Part shown: piece by piece, positions 1-7,068 of the stretch
How positions within the stretch are numbered: the first letter of the stretch is position 1
Layout: every line of letters starts with the position of its first letter
Assembly: GCA_021161885.1 (NCBI GenBank)
Contig: JAGGZS010000297.1
Location: forward strand, 1 to 9,590
DNA: 9,590 bases
Origin: a bacterium
GTDB taxonomy: Bacteria > Auribacterota > Auribacteria > Auribacterales > Auribacteraceae
Reading direction: 5' to 3'
Program-made: the position numbers and the translations under genes
The notes under the pieces: generated by a model
Databases searched by the model: none
The model's input: the letters and a program-made list of their open reading frames with translations, nothing else
Told to the model about the DNA's origin: nothing

Positions 1-94
1 AATTTAACACTCTTTTTTATATGATTTTATTTCGCAACACTCCCTTTATAGAAGCTGCCGTACTGTTTGATGTATAACATAAGGAGCATAAAAA

Positions 95-562
95 ATGATC
101 GGGTACAAAAATATTTTATTTCCGACGGATTTTTCTGAATTTTCAAATATCGCGCTTGAACACGCCGTTTTTATCGCCCGGAAAAGTTCAGCGAAATTGT
201 ATCTTCTGCATATAATAGAAATGTTTCTGCCCGACCCGAATGCTGTTTTAGGTGTTTATGAAAATGTTGCGGATTTTTACGACGGATTTGAAAAAAAAGC
301 TCAAGATCGGCTTAATCAACTTAAATTAGATGAACGATTAAAAGATTTAACCGTCGAGGCTCAAATAAGATTAGGTAAACCTTTTATTGAGATAATAAAA
401 TTTTCCAAAGATTTATGTATAGACTGCATAGTAATGGGCACGCACGGACAATCAGCGCTTGAACACGTTTTTTTCGGCAGTACCGCGGAAAAAATTGTGC
501 GTAAATCTTATTGTCCAGTTTTAACCGTGAAACATCCCGACTGCAAATTTAAGATACTGTAA
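95..562 (+). CDS. Universal stress protein, UspA family
   Basis: This is a 155-residue single-domain universal stress protein, the normal length for the family. Usp proteins are cytoplasmic dimers with an alpha/beta Rossmann-like fold, and many bind ATP. The N-terminus (residues 4-13, YKNILFPTDF) is the standard first strand with the nucleotide-contacting Asp12. The ATP-binding signature G-2x-G-9x-G-S/T is intact: Gly115, Gly118 and Gly128 followed by Ser129-Thr130, in the context MGTHGQSALE. The final strand is CPVLTVK. An intact motif suggests an ATP-binding rather than UspA-like non-binding member. The ATG is supported by AAGGAG at 81-86, eight bases upstream. It appears monocistronic, with about 190 AT-rich bases before the next gene. 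I saw no convincing promoter in the 94 bases upstream. The family assignment is secure; the physiological trigger is unknown. Confidence 0.95.
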   Translation: MIGYKNILFPTDFSEFSNIALEHAVFIARKSSAKLYLLHIIEMFLPDPNAVLGVYENVADFYDGFEKKAQDRLNQLKLDERLKDLTVEAQIRLGKPFIEIIKFSKDLCIDCIVMGTHGQSALEHVFFGSTAEKIVRKSYCPVLTVKHPDCKFKIL

Positions 563-689
563 CCCTTTTCGCAAAAAAAAATTTAACTGTCAATAAAATC
601 AAATTGTGATGTCAAAGAAAAATGATAATCTCCTTTTTTTATCAAAAAATCATGAATAAATAATCGTTTGGGTTAGATTAAATAAATAT

Positions 690-718
690 TTTACTGTAAA
701 AAAATATATAAGTATAAT
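690..718 (+). promoter_or_regulatory. Sigma70-like promoter for the HAD hydrolase gene
   Basis: A perfect -10 box TATAAT lies at 713-718, with TTTACT (4 of 6 matches to TTGACA) at 690-695 and a spacer of exactly 17 bases. Transcription would begin near 725. A TTG codon at 730 would then have almost no leader, which favours the ATG at 754 as the start of the following gene. The rest of 563-753 is AT-rich and shows no gene. Background A+T is high here, so some chance of coincidence remains. Confidence 0.55.
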
Positions 719-753
719 ATACTGCGTGATTGACAGAAAAAAACGGGAACAAT

Positions 754-1386
754 ATGAATAAACAATCTAAAAATAATCTTATTTTCGACTGGTCAGGGGT
801 AATCAGCAACGATATAGAACCTGTGCTGAAAACCTACAACCTTATTTTCGCTAAATACGGGGCGCCGCCTTTAACTTATGAAGAATTTAAAAACCGATTT
901 GTCCTGCCTTATGAAATCTTCTGCAAAGATATTTTAGGCGATTGCATACAGCTTGATATATTGCGGGATGAATTTAGACAGATTTATACCCGCCTTAACC
1001 TTGCGCCGAAATTAATCCCCGGTGTAGAGGATATTCTGTTAGAACTTCATAAGAACAATATAAAAATGACTGTCTTATCGTCCCACTCATTCGTAAGCAG
1101 GGAAGCGGAGGCTTATTTTCCCGAAACCAATTTTTTTGAAAAGATTTATGAAGATATACCCGATAAAACGCACTGTATCGACAGATTGCTTACCGAACTC
1201 AACTTCAATCCGAACTCAACTTTTTATGTCGGCGATATGACTCACGACATTGATACCGGCAAATCTGCGGGTGTTAAAACTATTGCTATAACAACGGGTT
1301 ACCAGTCCCGCGAAATATTACGCAACGCTAATCCAGACTATATTGTAGATGACATATCGCAAATCCTCTGCATTGTGGCAGATTAA
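754..1386 (+). CDS. HAD-superfamily hydrolase, phosphatase-like subfamily I
   Basis: This is a 210-residue cytoplasmic HAD hydrolase counted from the ATG at 754. An in-frame TTG at 730 would add eight residues, but it sits too close to the predicted transcription start. HAD enzymes transfer phosphoryl groups through an Asp nucleophile. Motif I is FDWSGVISND with nucleophile Asp12. The second, general acid/base Asp of the usual DxD is replaced by Ser14 (DWSG). Motif II is VLSSHS (about 107-112), the motif III Lys is probably Lys138 in DKTH, and motif IV is GDMTHD with Asp161 and Asp165. A helical cap insert between motifs I and II (about residues 20-85) marks subfamily I, like phosphoglycolate phosphatase and beta-phosphoglucomutase. 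Phosphonoacetaldehyde hydrolase also lacks the second Asp (DWAG), but its Schiff-base lysine is not evident here. The substrate cannot be named. The gene appears to be a single-gene unit. Confidence 0.88.
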   Translation: MNKQSKNNLIFDWSGVISNDIEPVLKTYNLIFAKYGAPPLTYEEFKNRFVLPYEIFCKDILGDCIQLDILRDEFRQIYTRLNLAPKLIPGVEDILLELHKNNIKMTVLSSHSFVSREAEAYFPETNFFEKIYEDIPDKTHCIDRLLTELNFNPNSTFYVGDMTHDIDTGKSAGVKTIAITTGYQSREILRNANPDYIVDDISQILCIVAD

Positions 1387-1432
1387 TTAAGAAATACCAT
1401 GGTAAGATATAAAACGGATTGATAACCGACAT

Positions 1433-1453
1433 AACTCTGAACCGAGTTTTTTT
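1433..1453 (+). terminator. Possible weak intrinsic terminator after the HAD gene
   Basis: A five-base-pair stem, AACTC (1433-1437) with GAGTT (1444-1448), has a six-base loop and is overlapped by a run of seven T (1447-1453). CCGA at 1426-1429 could pair with TCGG at 1453-1456 to lengthen it. It lies 46 bases after the HAD stop codon in the correct orientation. On the opposite strand there is no T-run. The stem is short, so this is tentative. Confidence 0.3.
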
Positions 1454-1498
1454 CGGCGACAAAAAATTTTTCAGCCAACAAATTAATCACAAGATATT

Positions 1499-1648
1499 TC
1501 ATAATATTATATTCGCGTCCGATTTTAATGGTATTTTGACTAAAAATGAATGATGGCACACCGGACAGCAATACCACACATAAAGAAAAATCCCTTCAGC
1601 CGTCTCGTTTCCCACACTCATTCGTCTGTGGCACTTTGCGCATCTCAT
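1499..1648 (-). CDS. Small zinc-ribbon-like protein, 49 residues
   Basis: This short minus-strand gene lies in the gap between the HAD and apgM genes. It reads ATG at 1648-1646 to TGA at 1501-1499. The start is preceded by a strong ribosome-binding sequence (AAAGGGGTGAG, ending four bases upstream). The protein begins MRCAKCHRRM, so Cys3-x2-Cys6 is the first knuckle. A second knuckle follows at Cys28-Pro-Val-Cys31, with Cys27 adjacent and His32-His33 after it. The 21 residues between the knuckles include an aromatic strand, IFLYVWY. Two CxxC knuckles about 20 residues apart are the hallmark of a zinc ribbon or rubredoxin-like knuckle fold, and CPxCxH is typical of the second one. The codon pattern has no internal stop and the motif-plus-RBS combination is unlikely by chance. 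I do not recognise a named family. It could bind nucleic acid or protein, or be a remnant of a larger protein. It is cytoplasmic as far as can be seen. Confidence 0.68.
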   Translation of the reverse strand: MRCAKCHRRMSVGNETAEGIFLYVWYCCPVCHHSFLVKIPLKSDANIIL

Positions 1649-1859
1649 CGTTCTCACCCCTTTCTAAAGTATGTGCCTATTATTTAAAACAATTTTTTTG
1701 CCGAAATATTTCAACTTTTTTAATAACTTTATAAAAGGTTTGTTTATCTTTTAGCCTTCCGCATAACAGGCGGGGTGATTTTATAATCCATTTTTGACGG
1801 TTTTTTCATAAAGTTAGTTAAAATTTTTTATAAAAAATGTAACCAAAAAAAATTGTTTA

Positions 1860-1868
1860 TGATATAAA
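1860..1868 (+). promoter_or_regulatory. Candidate extended -10 promoter for apgM
   Basis: TGATATAAA matches an extended -10 element (TG-N-TATAAA, five of six matches in the hexamer). The best -35 at 17 bases is TAACCA (1840-1845), only three of six, which is acceptable for an extended -10 promoter. Transcription would start near 1875, giving a leader of about 57 bases. The surrounding 1735-1931 is AT-rich with no gene visible. A weaker alternative is TTGACG at 1794-1799 with TAAAAT at 1819-1824, whose spacing is too long. Confidence 0.35.
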
Positions 1869-1931
1869 TTTAAAGATTGACAGCCAATACGGAACAATGC
1901 GGAGAAAATATCCAAAAAAGGAGTAAGTAAT

Positions 1932-3146
1932 ATGGACAGAAGAAATATTATAGATGAATTATCTGTAAAAACCGATTCAAAAATAATAATGCTTGTTATG
2001 GACGGATTAGGCGGTATACCGCTTCAGCCGGACGGTAAAACCGAACTTGAAACCGCTCATAAACCTAACCTGAACAAAATAGCCGTCCGCTCTTCAATGG
2101 GTCTTTTTGACTCTGTTGCTCCCGGAGTTACCCCGGGTAGCGGGCCGGGTCATTTAGGGCTGTTCGGCTACGATCCTATCGAATCGAACATTGGACGGGG
2201 AGTTTTAGCGGCGTTAGGAGTCAACTTTCCTCTTCAGCATGGCGATCTGTGTATGCGTATTAATTTCTGTACCATAGATTCCGAAGGCAAAGTAACCGAC
2301 CGCAGGGCAGGCAGGATACCTAATGAAGAATGTGTACGTTTATGTAAAAAATTAAACGAAAAAATCAAAACGCCCCAAGGATTACAAATCTTTCTAACAC
2401 CGGTTAAGGAACACCGAGCAAGCGTGGTTTTACGCGGCAAAAATTTTTACGACGATATAGAAGATACCGATCCGCAAAAAACAGGGGTGCTTCCTCTATA
2501 TCCGGCGGCTAAAGACCCTCAAGCCGGAGCGGATACTATAAAAATTTTAAAAGATATAATCACGCAGGCAAAAAAAATTCTGTCTGATGAAAAAAAAGCC
2601 AATATGATCCTTATGAGAGGGTTCGCGCAATACCGCCAGTTCCCTTCCATTGAAAAACGGTTTAAACTTAAATCTTTGGCATTGGCGGCATACCCTATGT
2701 ACAGAGGATTGGCTAAACTTATAGGTATGGACGTCAACTGGGATGTAAAAACTCTTGACGACCAGCTCGACGAACTGGAAAAGCAATATAATAATTATGA
2801 TTTCTTCTTTATTCATATTAAATATACCGACAGTTCCGGTGAAGATGGGGATTTCGCCAGAAAAGTATCTGTTATTGAAGACGTAGATAAAGTTATTCCA
2901 AGGATACTGAAACTGAAACCTGAAGTGTTCATAGTAACTTGCGACCACAGCACTCCCGCGAAAATGAGCGCGCACAGCTGGCATACTGTACCTACACTGA
3001 TTTATAGCGACTTATGCCGTCCGGACGGGCTGCCCGAATATGATGAATCTAACTGCCGACAGGGAAGTTTATCCCGGTATGAATCAAAACAGATTTTACC
3101 GTTGGCTATGGCGCACGCTATGAAACTTAAAAAGTTCGGGGCTTAA
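1932..3146 (+). CDS. apgM: 2,3-bisphosphoglycerate-independent phosphoglycerate mutase, archaeal type
   Basis: This 404-residue protein belongs to the aPGAM branch of the alkaline phosphatase superfamily. It interconverts 3- and 2-phosphoglycerate in glycolysis and gluconeogenesis through a phosphoserine intermediate, using divalent metal ions. The first metal-site Asp24 lies in LVMDGLGG. The nucleophile is Ser70 in TPGSGPGHLGLFGYDP, a diagnostic block. The DRRAGRIP block is at 123-130. The C-terminal metal ligands lie in TDSSGEDGD (Asp300 and beyond) and in CDHSTPAKMSAHSWHTVP (Asp338, His339, His348). In the first of these I would expect GHDG by comparison with archaeal members, whereas here it reads GEDG. 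Length matches the family, which is shorter than the roughly 510-residue bacterial GpmI. The ATG is fixed by AAGGAG at 1918-1923, eight bases upstream. A DUF1015 gene follows after 34 bases, so the two are probably co-transcribed. Confidence 0.93.
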   Translation: MDRRNIIDELSVKTDSKIIMLVMDGLGGIPLQPDGKTELETAHKPNLNKIAVRSSMGLFDSVAPGVTPGSGPGHLGLFGYDPIESNIGRGVLAALGVNFPLQHGDLCMRINFCTIDSEGKVTDRRAGRIPNEECVRLCKKLNEKIKTPQGLQIFLTPVKEHRASVVLRGKNFYDDIEDTDPQKTGVLPLYPAAKDPQAGADTIKILKDIITQAKKILSDEKKANMILMRGFAQYRQFPSIEKRFKLKSLALAAYPMYRGLAKLIGMDVNWDVKTLDDQLDELEKQYNNYDFFFIHIKYTDSSGEDGDFARKVSVIEDVDKVIPRILKLKPEVFIVTCDHSTPAKMSAHSWHTVPTLIYSDLCRPDGLPEYDESNCRQGSLSRYESKQILPLAMAHAMKLKKFGA

Positions 3147-3180
3147 TTTAAGAAAAAATAATGATGAGGTTAATTAAATA

Positions 3181-4476
3181 ATGGCTGAAATAATTCCTTT
3201 TAAAAGTATTCGATATAATCAGGATAAAGTGTTCATTGGCGACGTGGCCGCAAAACCTTACGATAAAATATCGAGGCAGGAACAGGAAAATTATTACAAA
3301 AAAAATCCTTACAATTTTGTAAGATTGATTTTAGGCAGACAAAATTCCAGTGATACGCCCGACAATAACCGTTATACCCGCGCCGCGGAATGCGTAAAAC
3401 AATGGTTAAAAGAAAATGTTCTTATTCAGGAAACCAGTCCGGCTTTTTATATATACGACCAGCAATTCCAGTGCCCCGGTTTTCCTGTTATGCGCAGACG
3501 GGCGTTAATCGGGCTTGGTAAATTAGTGCCTTATTCTGAAAAAATTGTTTTTCCTCATGAACGCACCTTGACAGGTCCGAAAAAAGACCGCCGGGCTCTG
3601 ACTGAAGCTACGCAATGCCAATTCGGACATATATTTATGCTTTATAAAGATGAAGCAAACAATATTGATAATGCTGTTGAAAAATCGGTTTTGTCTGACC
3701 CGCCCATTTATGAGTTTAAAGATGAAACCGGTATAGATCATAAAGTTTACCGCATTACCGAGCGGTCCGTCATCAATGCGGTACAAAAAAATATGGCGGA
3801 TAAAAAATTGTTGATAGCCGATGGACATCACCGTTATGAAACCGCTTTGAATTATTATTTGGAAATGAAAGAGAATTGTCCGCAAAAAAGCGGGGCGTAC
3901 GCTTACCAGCTTATGAGTTTTGTAAACATTTACGATCCCGGGCTTCTTATATTGCCTACTCATCGGGCAGTTAGAAACGTATCACAGGAGATAATGGAAA
4001 ATTATTGGGACAAAATAAAAAATTATTTTTCCGTAGAACCTGTTAAAAAAGAAAATTTTTCTATAAATATGATTTGCGGTAAAACGGATATTAAACTTGC
4101 TGTTTACCGCGGCGGTGAAAATGTTTATATCCTGACTTTAAAAGATAAACAAGCAGTAAACCATCTGATGACACCCGGCAAACCCCAAGCATGGTACGAC
4201 TTGCCTGTTACGGTTTTGCATGACGTAATACTTGAATCCATAATGGGTATCGATAAAGAAAAATTGTCGGCTTATACTAACGTAACTTATGCCGAAAATT
4301 GTGCTGAAGGCATTAAACTTGTAGACAAAGAAAATCATCAGGCCGCTTTTTTCGTACCGCCTACATCTATAGAAAGTGTGTGCGATATAGCCTTTTCTGG
4401 TGAAACAATGCCGCAGAAATCAACTGATTTTTATCCGAAAATTTATTCGGGATTAGTTTTCAATAAACTCGTTTGA
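3181..4476 (+). CDS. DUF1015 family protein
   Basis: This is a 431-residue soluble protein that matches DUF1015 (COG4198) along its length. Recognisable blocks, in order, are the start MAEIIPFKSIRYN, then AAKPYDKIS near 23-31, NPYNFVRLILG near 42-52, FYIYDQQF near 89-96, a long block FPHERTLTGPKKDRRAL, and the highly conserved LLIADGHHRYETALNYY near 214-230. The His-His and acidic residues of that last block look like an active or metal site. The family is usually described as uncharacterised. From memory, in clostridia it sits next to serine-biosynthesis genes such as serA, so a role near phosphoglycerate or serine metabolism is plausible. Lying 34 bases behind a phosphoglycerate mutase is consistent with that, but this is inference. 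The ribosome-binding site is weak (GAGG well upstream), so translation may rely partly on the upstream gene. It is followed by about 90 AT-rich bases. Confidence 0.92.
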   Translation: MAEIIPFKSIRYNQDKVFIGDVAAKPYDKISRQEQENYYKKNPYNFVRLILGRQNSSDTPDNNRYTRAAECVKQWLKENVLIQETSPAFYIYDQQFQCPGFPVMRRRALIGLGKLVPYSEKIVFPHERTLTGPKKDRRALTEATQCQFGHIFMLYKDEANNIDNAVEKSVLSDPPIYEFKDETGIDHKVYRITERSVINAVQKNMADKKLLIADGHHRYETALNYYLEMKENCPQKSGAYAYQLMSFVNIYDPGLLILPTHRAVRNVSQEIMENYWDKIKNYFSVEPVKKENFSINMICGKTDIKLAVYRGGENVYILTLKDKQAVNHLMTPGKPQAWYDLPVTVLHDVILESIMGIDKEKLSAYTNVTYAENCAEGIKLVDKENHQAAFFVPPTSIESVCDIAFSGETMPQKSTDFYPKIYSGLVFNKLV

Positions 4477-4541
4477 AAAAAAATTTGTTGAAAATTTTTA
4501 AACCCCGTTTGGAATTAAGATATACTTGTAGTTATTAACGA

Positions 4542-4547
4542 TATAAT
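4542..4547 (+). promoter_or_regulatory. Candidate -10 box before the TPR gene
   Basis: A perfect TATAAT lies 20 bases before the TPR start codon, inside the 90-base gap after the DUF1015 gene. At 16-18 bases upstream I see only AT-rich sequence and no good -35 box, so this is weak. If real, the TPR and amidotransferase-like genes form their own transcription unit with a very short leader. Otherwise they are read through from the apgM unit. Confidence 0.3.
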
Positions 4548-4566
4548 TACGGAATATTGTGGGCTC

Positions 4567-7053
4567 ATGCAGATGAAACCTTTCTTTATTTATTTTATAA
4601 TAACTGTTTTATGCGGGCAGTTTTGTTATGCGGAAAAAAATAAAAAAACCGATATATTCATTAACGCCAACCAACTGTTTTTAAATGATAAAATTGCCGA
4701 AGCAGCTGTAGAATACACCAAAGCCGTAAGGGACCCTTACCTTAGCCCTCAAGATAGAGTTGCCGCACAGGACCAACTGGAAAAGTGTATGCAAATCCTG
4801 CGGCTTGACCATAAACAGACTGACAAGTTCTATTCGCTCATTTCCCAACAAAAAGATAACCGGATGATGCAGTATCTTATGTACCAGTATGCGTCCCTGC
4901 TTGAATCGCAAGGCAGGTTTAAAGAACTGATTAAAATTTACAGGACGTTGTACCGTTTATATCCGTCATCATCCCAAAAATATACTTTGGCGAGAAAACT
5001 CCAGCGCTCCGGAGCGGTTGAGGAAGCGTTTGCTTTATATGAGGAACTTCTTGAAGACAAGCAATACCATCGCATAGCGTTAAGACATATTTTAGAGAAT
5101 ATAAGCCGTTTCGGCGCAAGTAAATCTGATTATTTAGATGAAATTTTAAGGTTGTATGAAAAAGAAATAACAGTTGATTTTCAGCTGTTTAATTTGGTGA
5201 TTTCCGCTTTGATAAATTTGAAAAAATCTAAACAAGCTTTAGAGTACAGTTTTAAAATAGCGCCGCGCTTCCCGCCTTATATTGATACAATAACCAGCAC
5301 AATTTACAGGGAATATAAAAGCGGCAATATAGATGATAACGATTTAAAAACAGTTATTAAAGAATATAAAAACCGGCTGACAGATGAACAACGCTATTTT
5401 ATAGCAAAAATTTACGGCAGGGCAGGAGAGTATAACAATGCCCTGAATATTCTTGGCGCAAGCATAAAAACCAAGATGCTCGAATACCGCGCTCAACTTC
5501 TTTATTCATCGGGGTCGTACGAACAGGCGAAGCGATTGTATAAAATTATGACTGAAAAAAATAAGCCCCGTGAAATGTGGTTGATAAAGTTGGCTGAAAT
5601 ATCGTTTAAACTCGGCAAAGACGATGCAGCCGTGAAATATCTTGATGACTATATCAACCTGAAAGGGAACACCAATTTTAATACATATTTATATGTGGGC
5701 AAAATTCTTGAACGCTACGGACTGGCTGAAAAAGCAAAACAGGTTTATCTTAAAGGTAAAGAATTATCACACAATAAAACTTATGCCGCTTATGAACTTA
5801 TTAAATATTATATTAACCAGAAAAAATTTTACGATGCCGCTTATGAAATTTTTGAGTCCGAGCGTACACAAAAATTAGCCCCGAAAAGTATATATCAATC
5901 CTTATCATATTCACTAAAAGACCAAGCCCAAATTGTTGAACTAATGGAATATCTTGAGCAGATTATCACGGATAAACAAAGCGAACAACCGCTAACTCCA
6001 GAGGAATTAAGCAACCTTTATTACTGCATATACTCGTTTTATTTTGAAATAGGAGATATAAAAAAAGCGATTAAGTTTTTTAAGGTTTATTTCGGTATTG
6101 CGCCTGATAACCATAACAAATTGATAGAATTTTGCGGCTGGTTAGAAATAAAAGGGTTTTATAAAGAAACTATAGAACTTCTTTCATACATACCTGAAAC
6201 ATCACCTTTTTTTAGGCAGGCAACGGCGAAACGGGCAGAAATTATGATTCTTTTAAATGAGTCTGAAAAAGCGGTTGAGCTTCTTGAAAAATATCCCGAT
6301 AAAAAAAATAATTTTTTGTTGGCAACAGCGCTTTATAACTCGGGCAGCCTTGAGCAGTCCAAAAAGATTTTACGGCAGGTATTTTATAAGGACCCGCGAT
6401 ATTATCTGCTTGAAGGAGACATTTTTCTCATGGAACACGATTTGCAAGGTGCAGTCGGCTCGTATAAACATATAACCGGTTCGGCGGGGAATACATATTC
6501 CACAGCACTTTTCAGGATAGCGCTTGCTAACCTGTTTTACGGTAAATACAATGAAGCCGTTTTATTTTTTGGGAAGATAATAAAGGTTGCCCCTGCGTCG
6601 CGAGAATCGTTTAAATCTTTAAAGTACAGAACAATAATGGCACTGCTAAATGGAGCGGATAATAAAGAACTGTTGAAAAAATACAGCTCAGCGGAGTTTT
6701 TGTTATGGAGCGGTAAAACCGATGAAGCGGTTCAATTGTATAAACAAATTATCGGTTTTAATCCAAAACAATTCTACGTGCCTGAACTTCGCTTGCTTTT
6801 ATATCAAGTATATTTTTCCTCAAATGATAATAAAAACGCTGTTGAGCAGTTAGAAAAAATCGTATCCGATTTTCCAGATTCGCCCTATGCGCCCATGGCT
6901 GATAGATTGGCTATGGATTTGAAATCTAAAATATCATCCGATTTTAACATAGCCGAGGAATACAGCTTGTTTTTAAATTTATACCCTAAAGGTTATGATT
7001 CGGATATAATACGCAGTGAACTTAATTTAATTGAACAAACTGATAACAACTAA
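4567..7053 (+). CDS. Exported tetratricopeptide-repeat protein, 828 residues
   Basis: This is a large protein with an N-terminal signal peptide followed almost entirely by TPR-type helical hairpins. Residues 1-22 (MQMKPFFIYFIITVLCGQFCYA) have a short charged start, a hydrophobic core and a likely signal peptidase I site after Ala22. The cysteines do not form a good lipobox. Repeats are visible as YxxA-xxxY and GxxxxA-xxxF patterns: YEQAKRLYKIM, DDAAVKYLDDYINL, AEKAKQVYLKG, IKKAIKFFKVYFGIAPDN, YNEAVLFFGKIIKVAP, TDEAVQLYKQIIGFNP and NAVEQLEKIVSDFPDSPYAP near the C-terminus. The last resembles the repeats of periplasmic TPR proteins. I see no enzyme domain. TPR arrays are protein-binding scaffolds, so a natural role is to bind the product of the next gene, 15 bases downstream. 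A second ATG at 4573 is an equally possible start, and the ribosome-binding sequence is poor for both. Location is probably periplasm or cell surface. No specific family name is claimed. Confidence 0.85.
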   Translation: MQMKPFFIYFIITVLCGQFCYAEKNKKTDIFINANQLFLNDKIAEAAVEYTKAVRDPYLSPQDRVAAQDQLEKCMQILRLDHKQTDKFYSLISQQKDNRMMQYLMYQYASLLESQGRFKELIKIYRTLYRLYPSSSQKYTLARKLQRSGAVEEAFALYEELLEDKQYHRIALRHILENISRFGASKSDYLDEILRLYEKEITVDFQLFNLVISALINLKKSKQALEYSFKIAPRFPPYIDTITSTIYREYKSGNIDDNDLKTVIKEYKNRLTDEQRYFIAKIYGRAGEYNNALNILGASIKTKMLEYRAQLLYSSGSYEQAKRLYKIMTEKNKPREMWLIKLAEISFKLGKDDAAVKYLDDYINLKGNTNFNTYLYVGKILERYGLAEKAKQVYLKGKELSHNKTYAAYELIKYYINQKKFYDAAYEIFESERTQKLAPKSIYQSLSYSLKDQAQIVELMEYLEQIITDKQSEQPLTPEELSNLYYCIYSFYFEIGDIKKAIKFFKVYFGIAPDNHNKLIEFCGWLEIKGFYKETIELLSYIPETSPFFRQATAKRAEIMILLNESEKAVELLEKYPDKKNNFLLATALYNSGSLEQSKKILRQVFYKDPRYYLLEGDIFLMEHDLQGAVGSYKHITGSAGNTYSTALFRIALANLFYGKYNEAVLFFGKIIKVAPASRESFKSLKYRTIMALLNGADNKELLKKYSSAEFLLWSGKTDEAVQLYKQIIGFNPKQFYVPELRLLLYQVYFSSNDNKNAVEQLEKIVSDFPDSPYAPMADRLAMDLKSKISSDFNIAEEYSLFLNLYPKGYDSDIIRSELNLIEQTDNN

Positions 7054-7068
7054 ACAGGCACTCTTTTT

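Noticed and set aside
1546..1734. Plus-strand 62-codon frame in the gap before apgM
   Set aside because: It is the antisense image of the small zinc-ribbon gene: it has no ribosome-binding site and no motif, while the minus strand shows both.
1754..1773. GCCT/AGGC and CCGC/GCGG pairings before apgM as a riboswitch or terminator
   Set aside because: The stems are only four base pairs, compete with each other, have no T-run, and lie upstream of the likely transcription start.
2547..2984. Long minus-strand frame inside apgM
   Set aside because: It lies antisense to the strongly conserved C-terminal half of the mutase and is rich in Phe and Ile as expected of a shadow frame, with no start signal.
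3523..3963. 146-codon minus-strand frame inside the DUF1015 gene
   Set aside because: It is antisense to conserved DUF1015 blocks and has no recognisable domain or ribosome-binding site.
4478..4500. A-T-only hairpin after the DUF1015 stop as a terminator
   Set aside because: AAAATTT can pair with AAATTTT, but the stem has no G-C pair and such sequences are common in this AT-rich DNA.
4609..4632. Lipoprotein signal for the TPR protein
   Set aside because: Cys16 and Cys20 are not preceded by a proper lipobox; signal peptidase I cleavage after Ala22 fits better.
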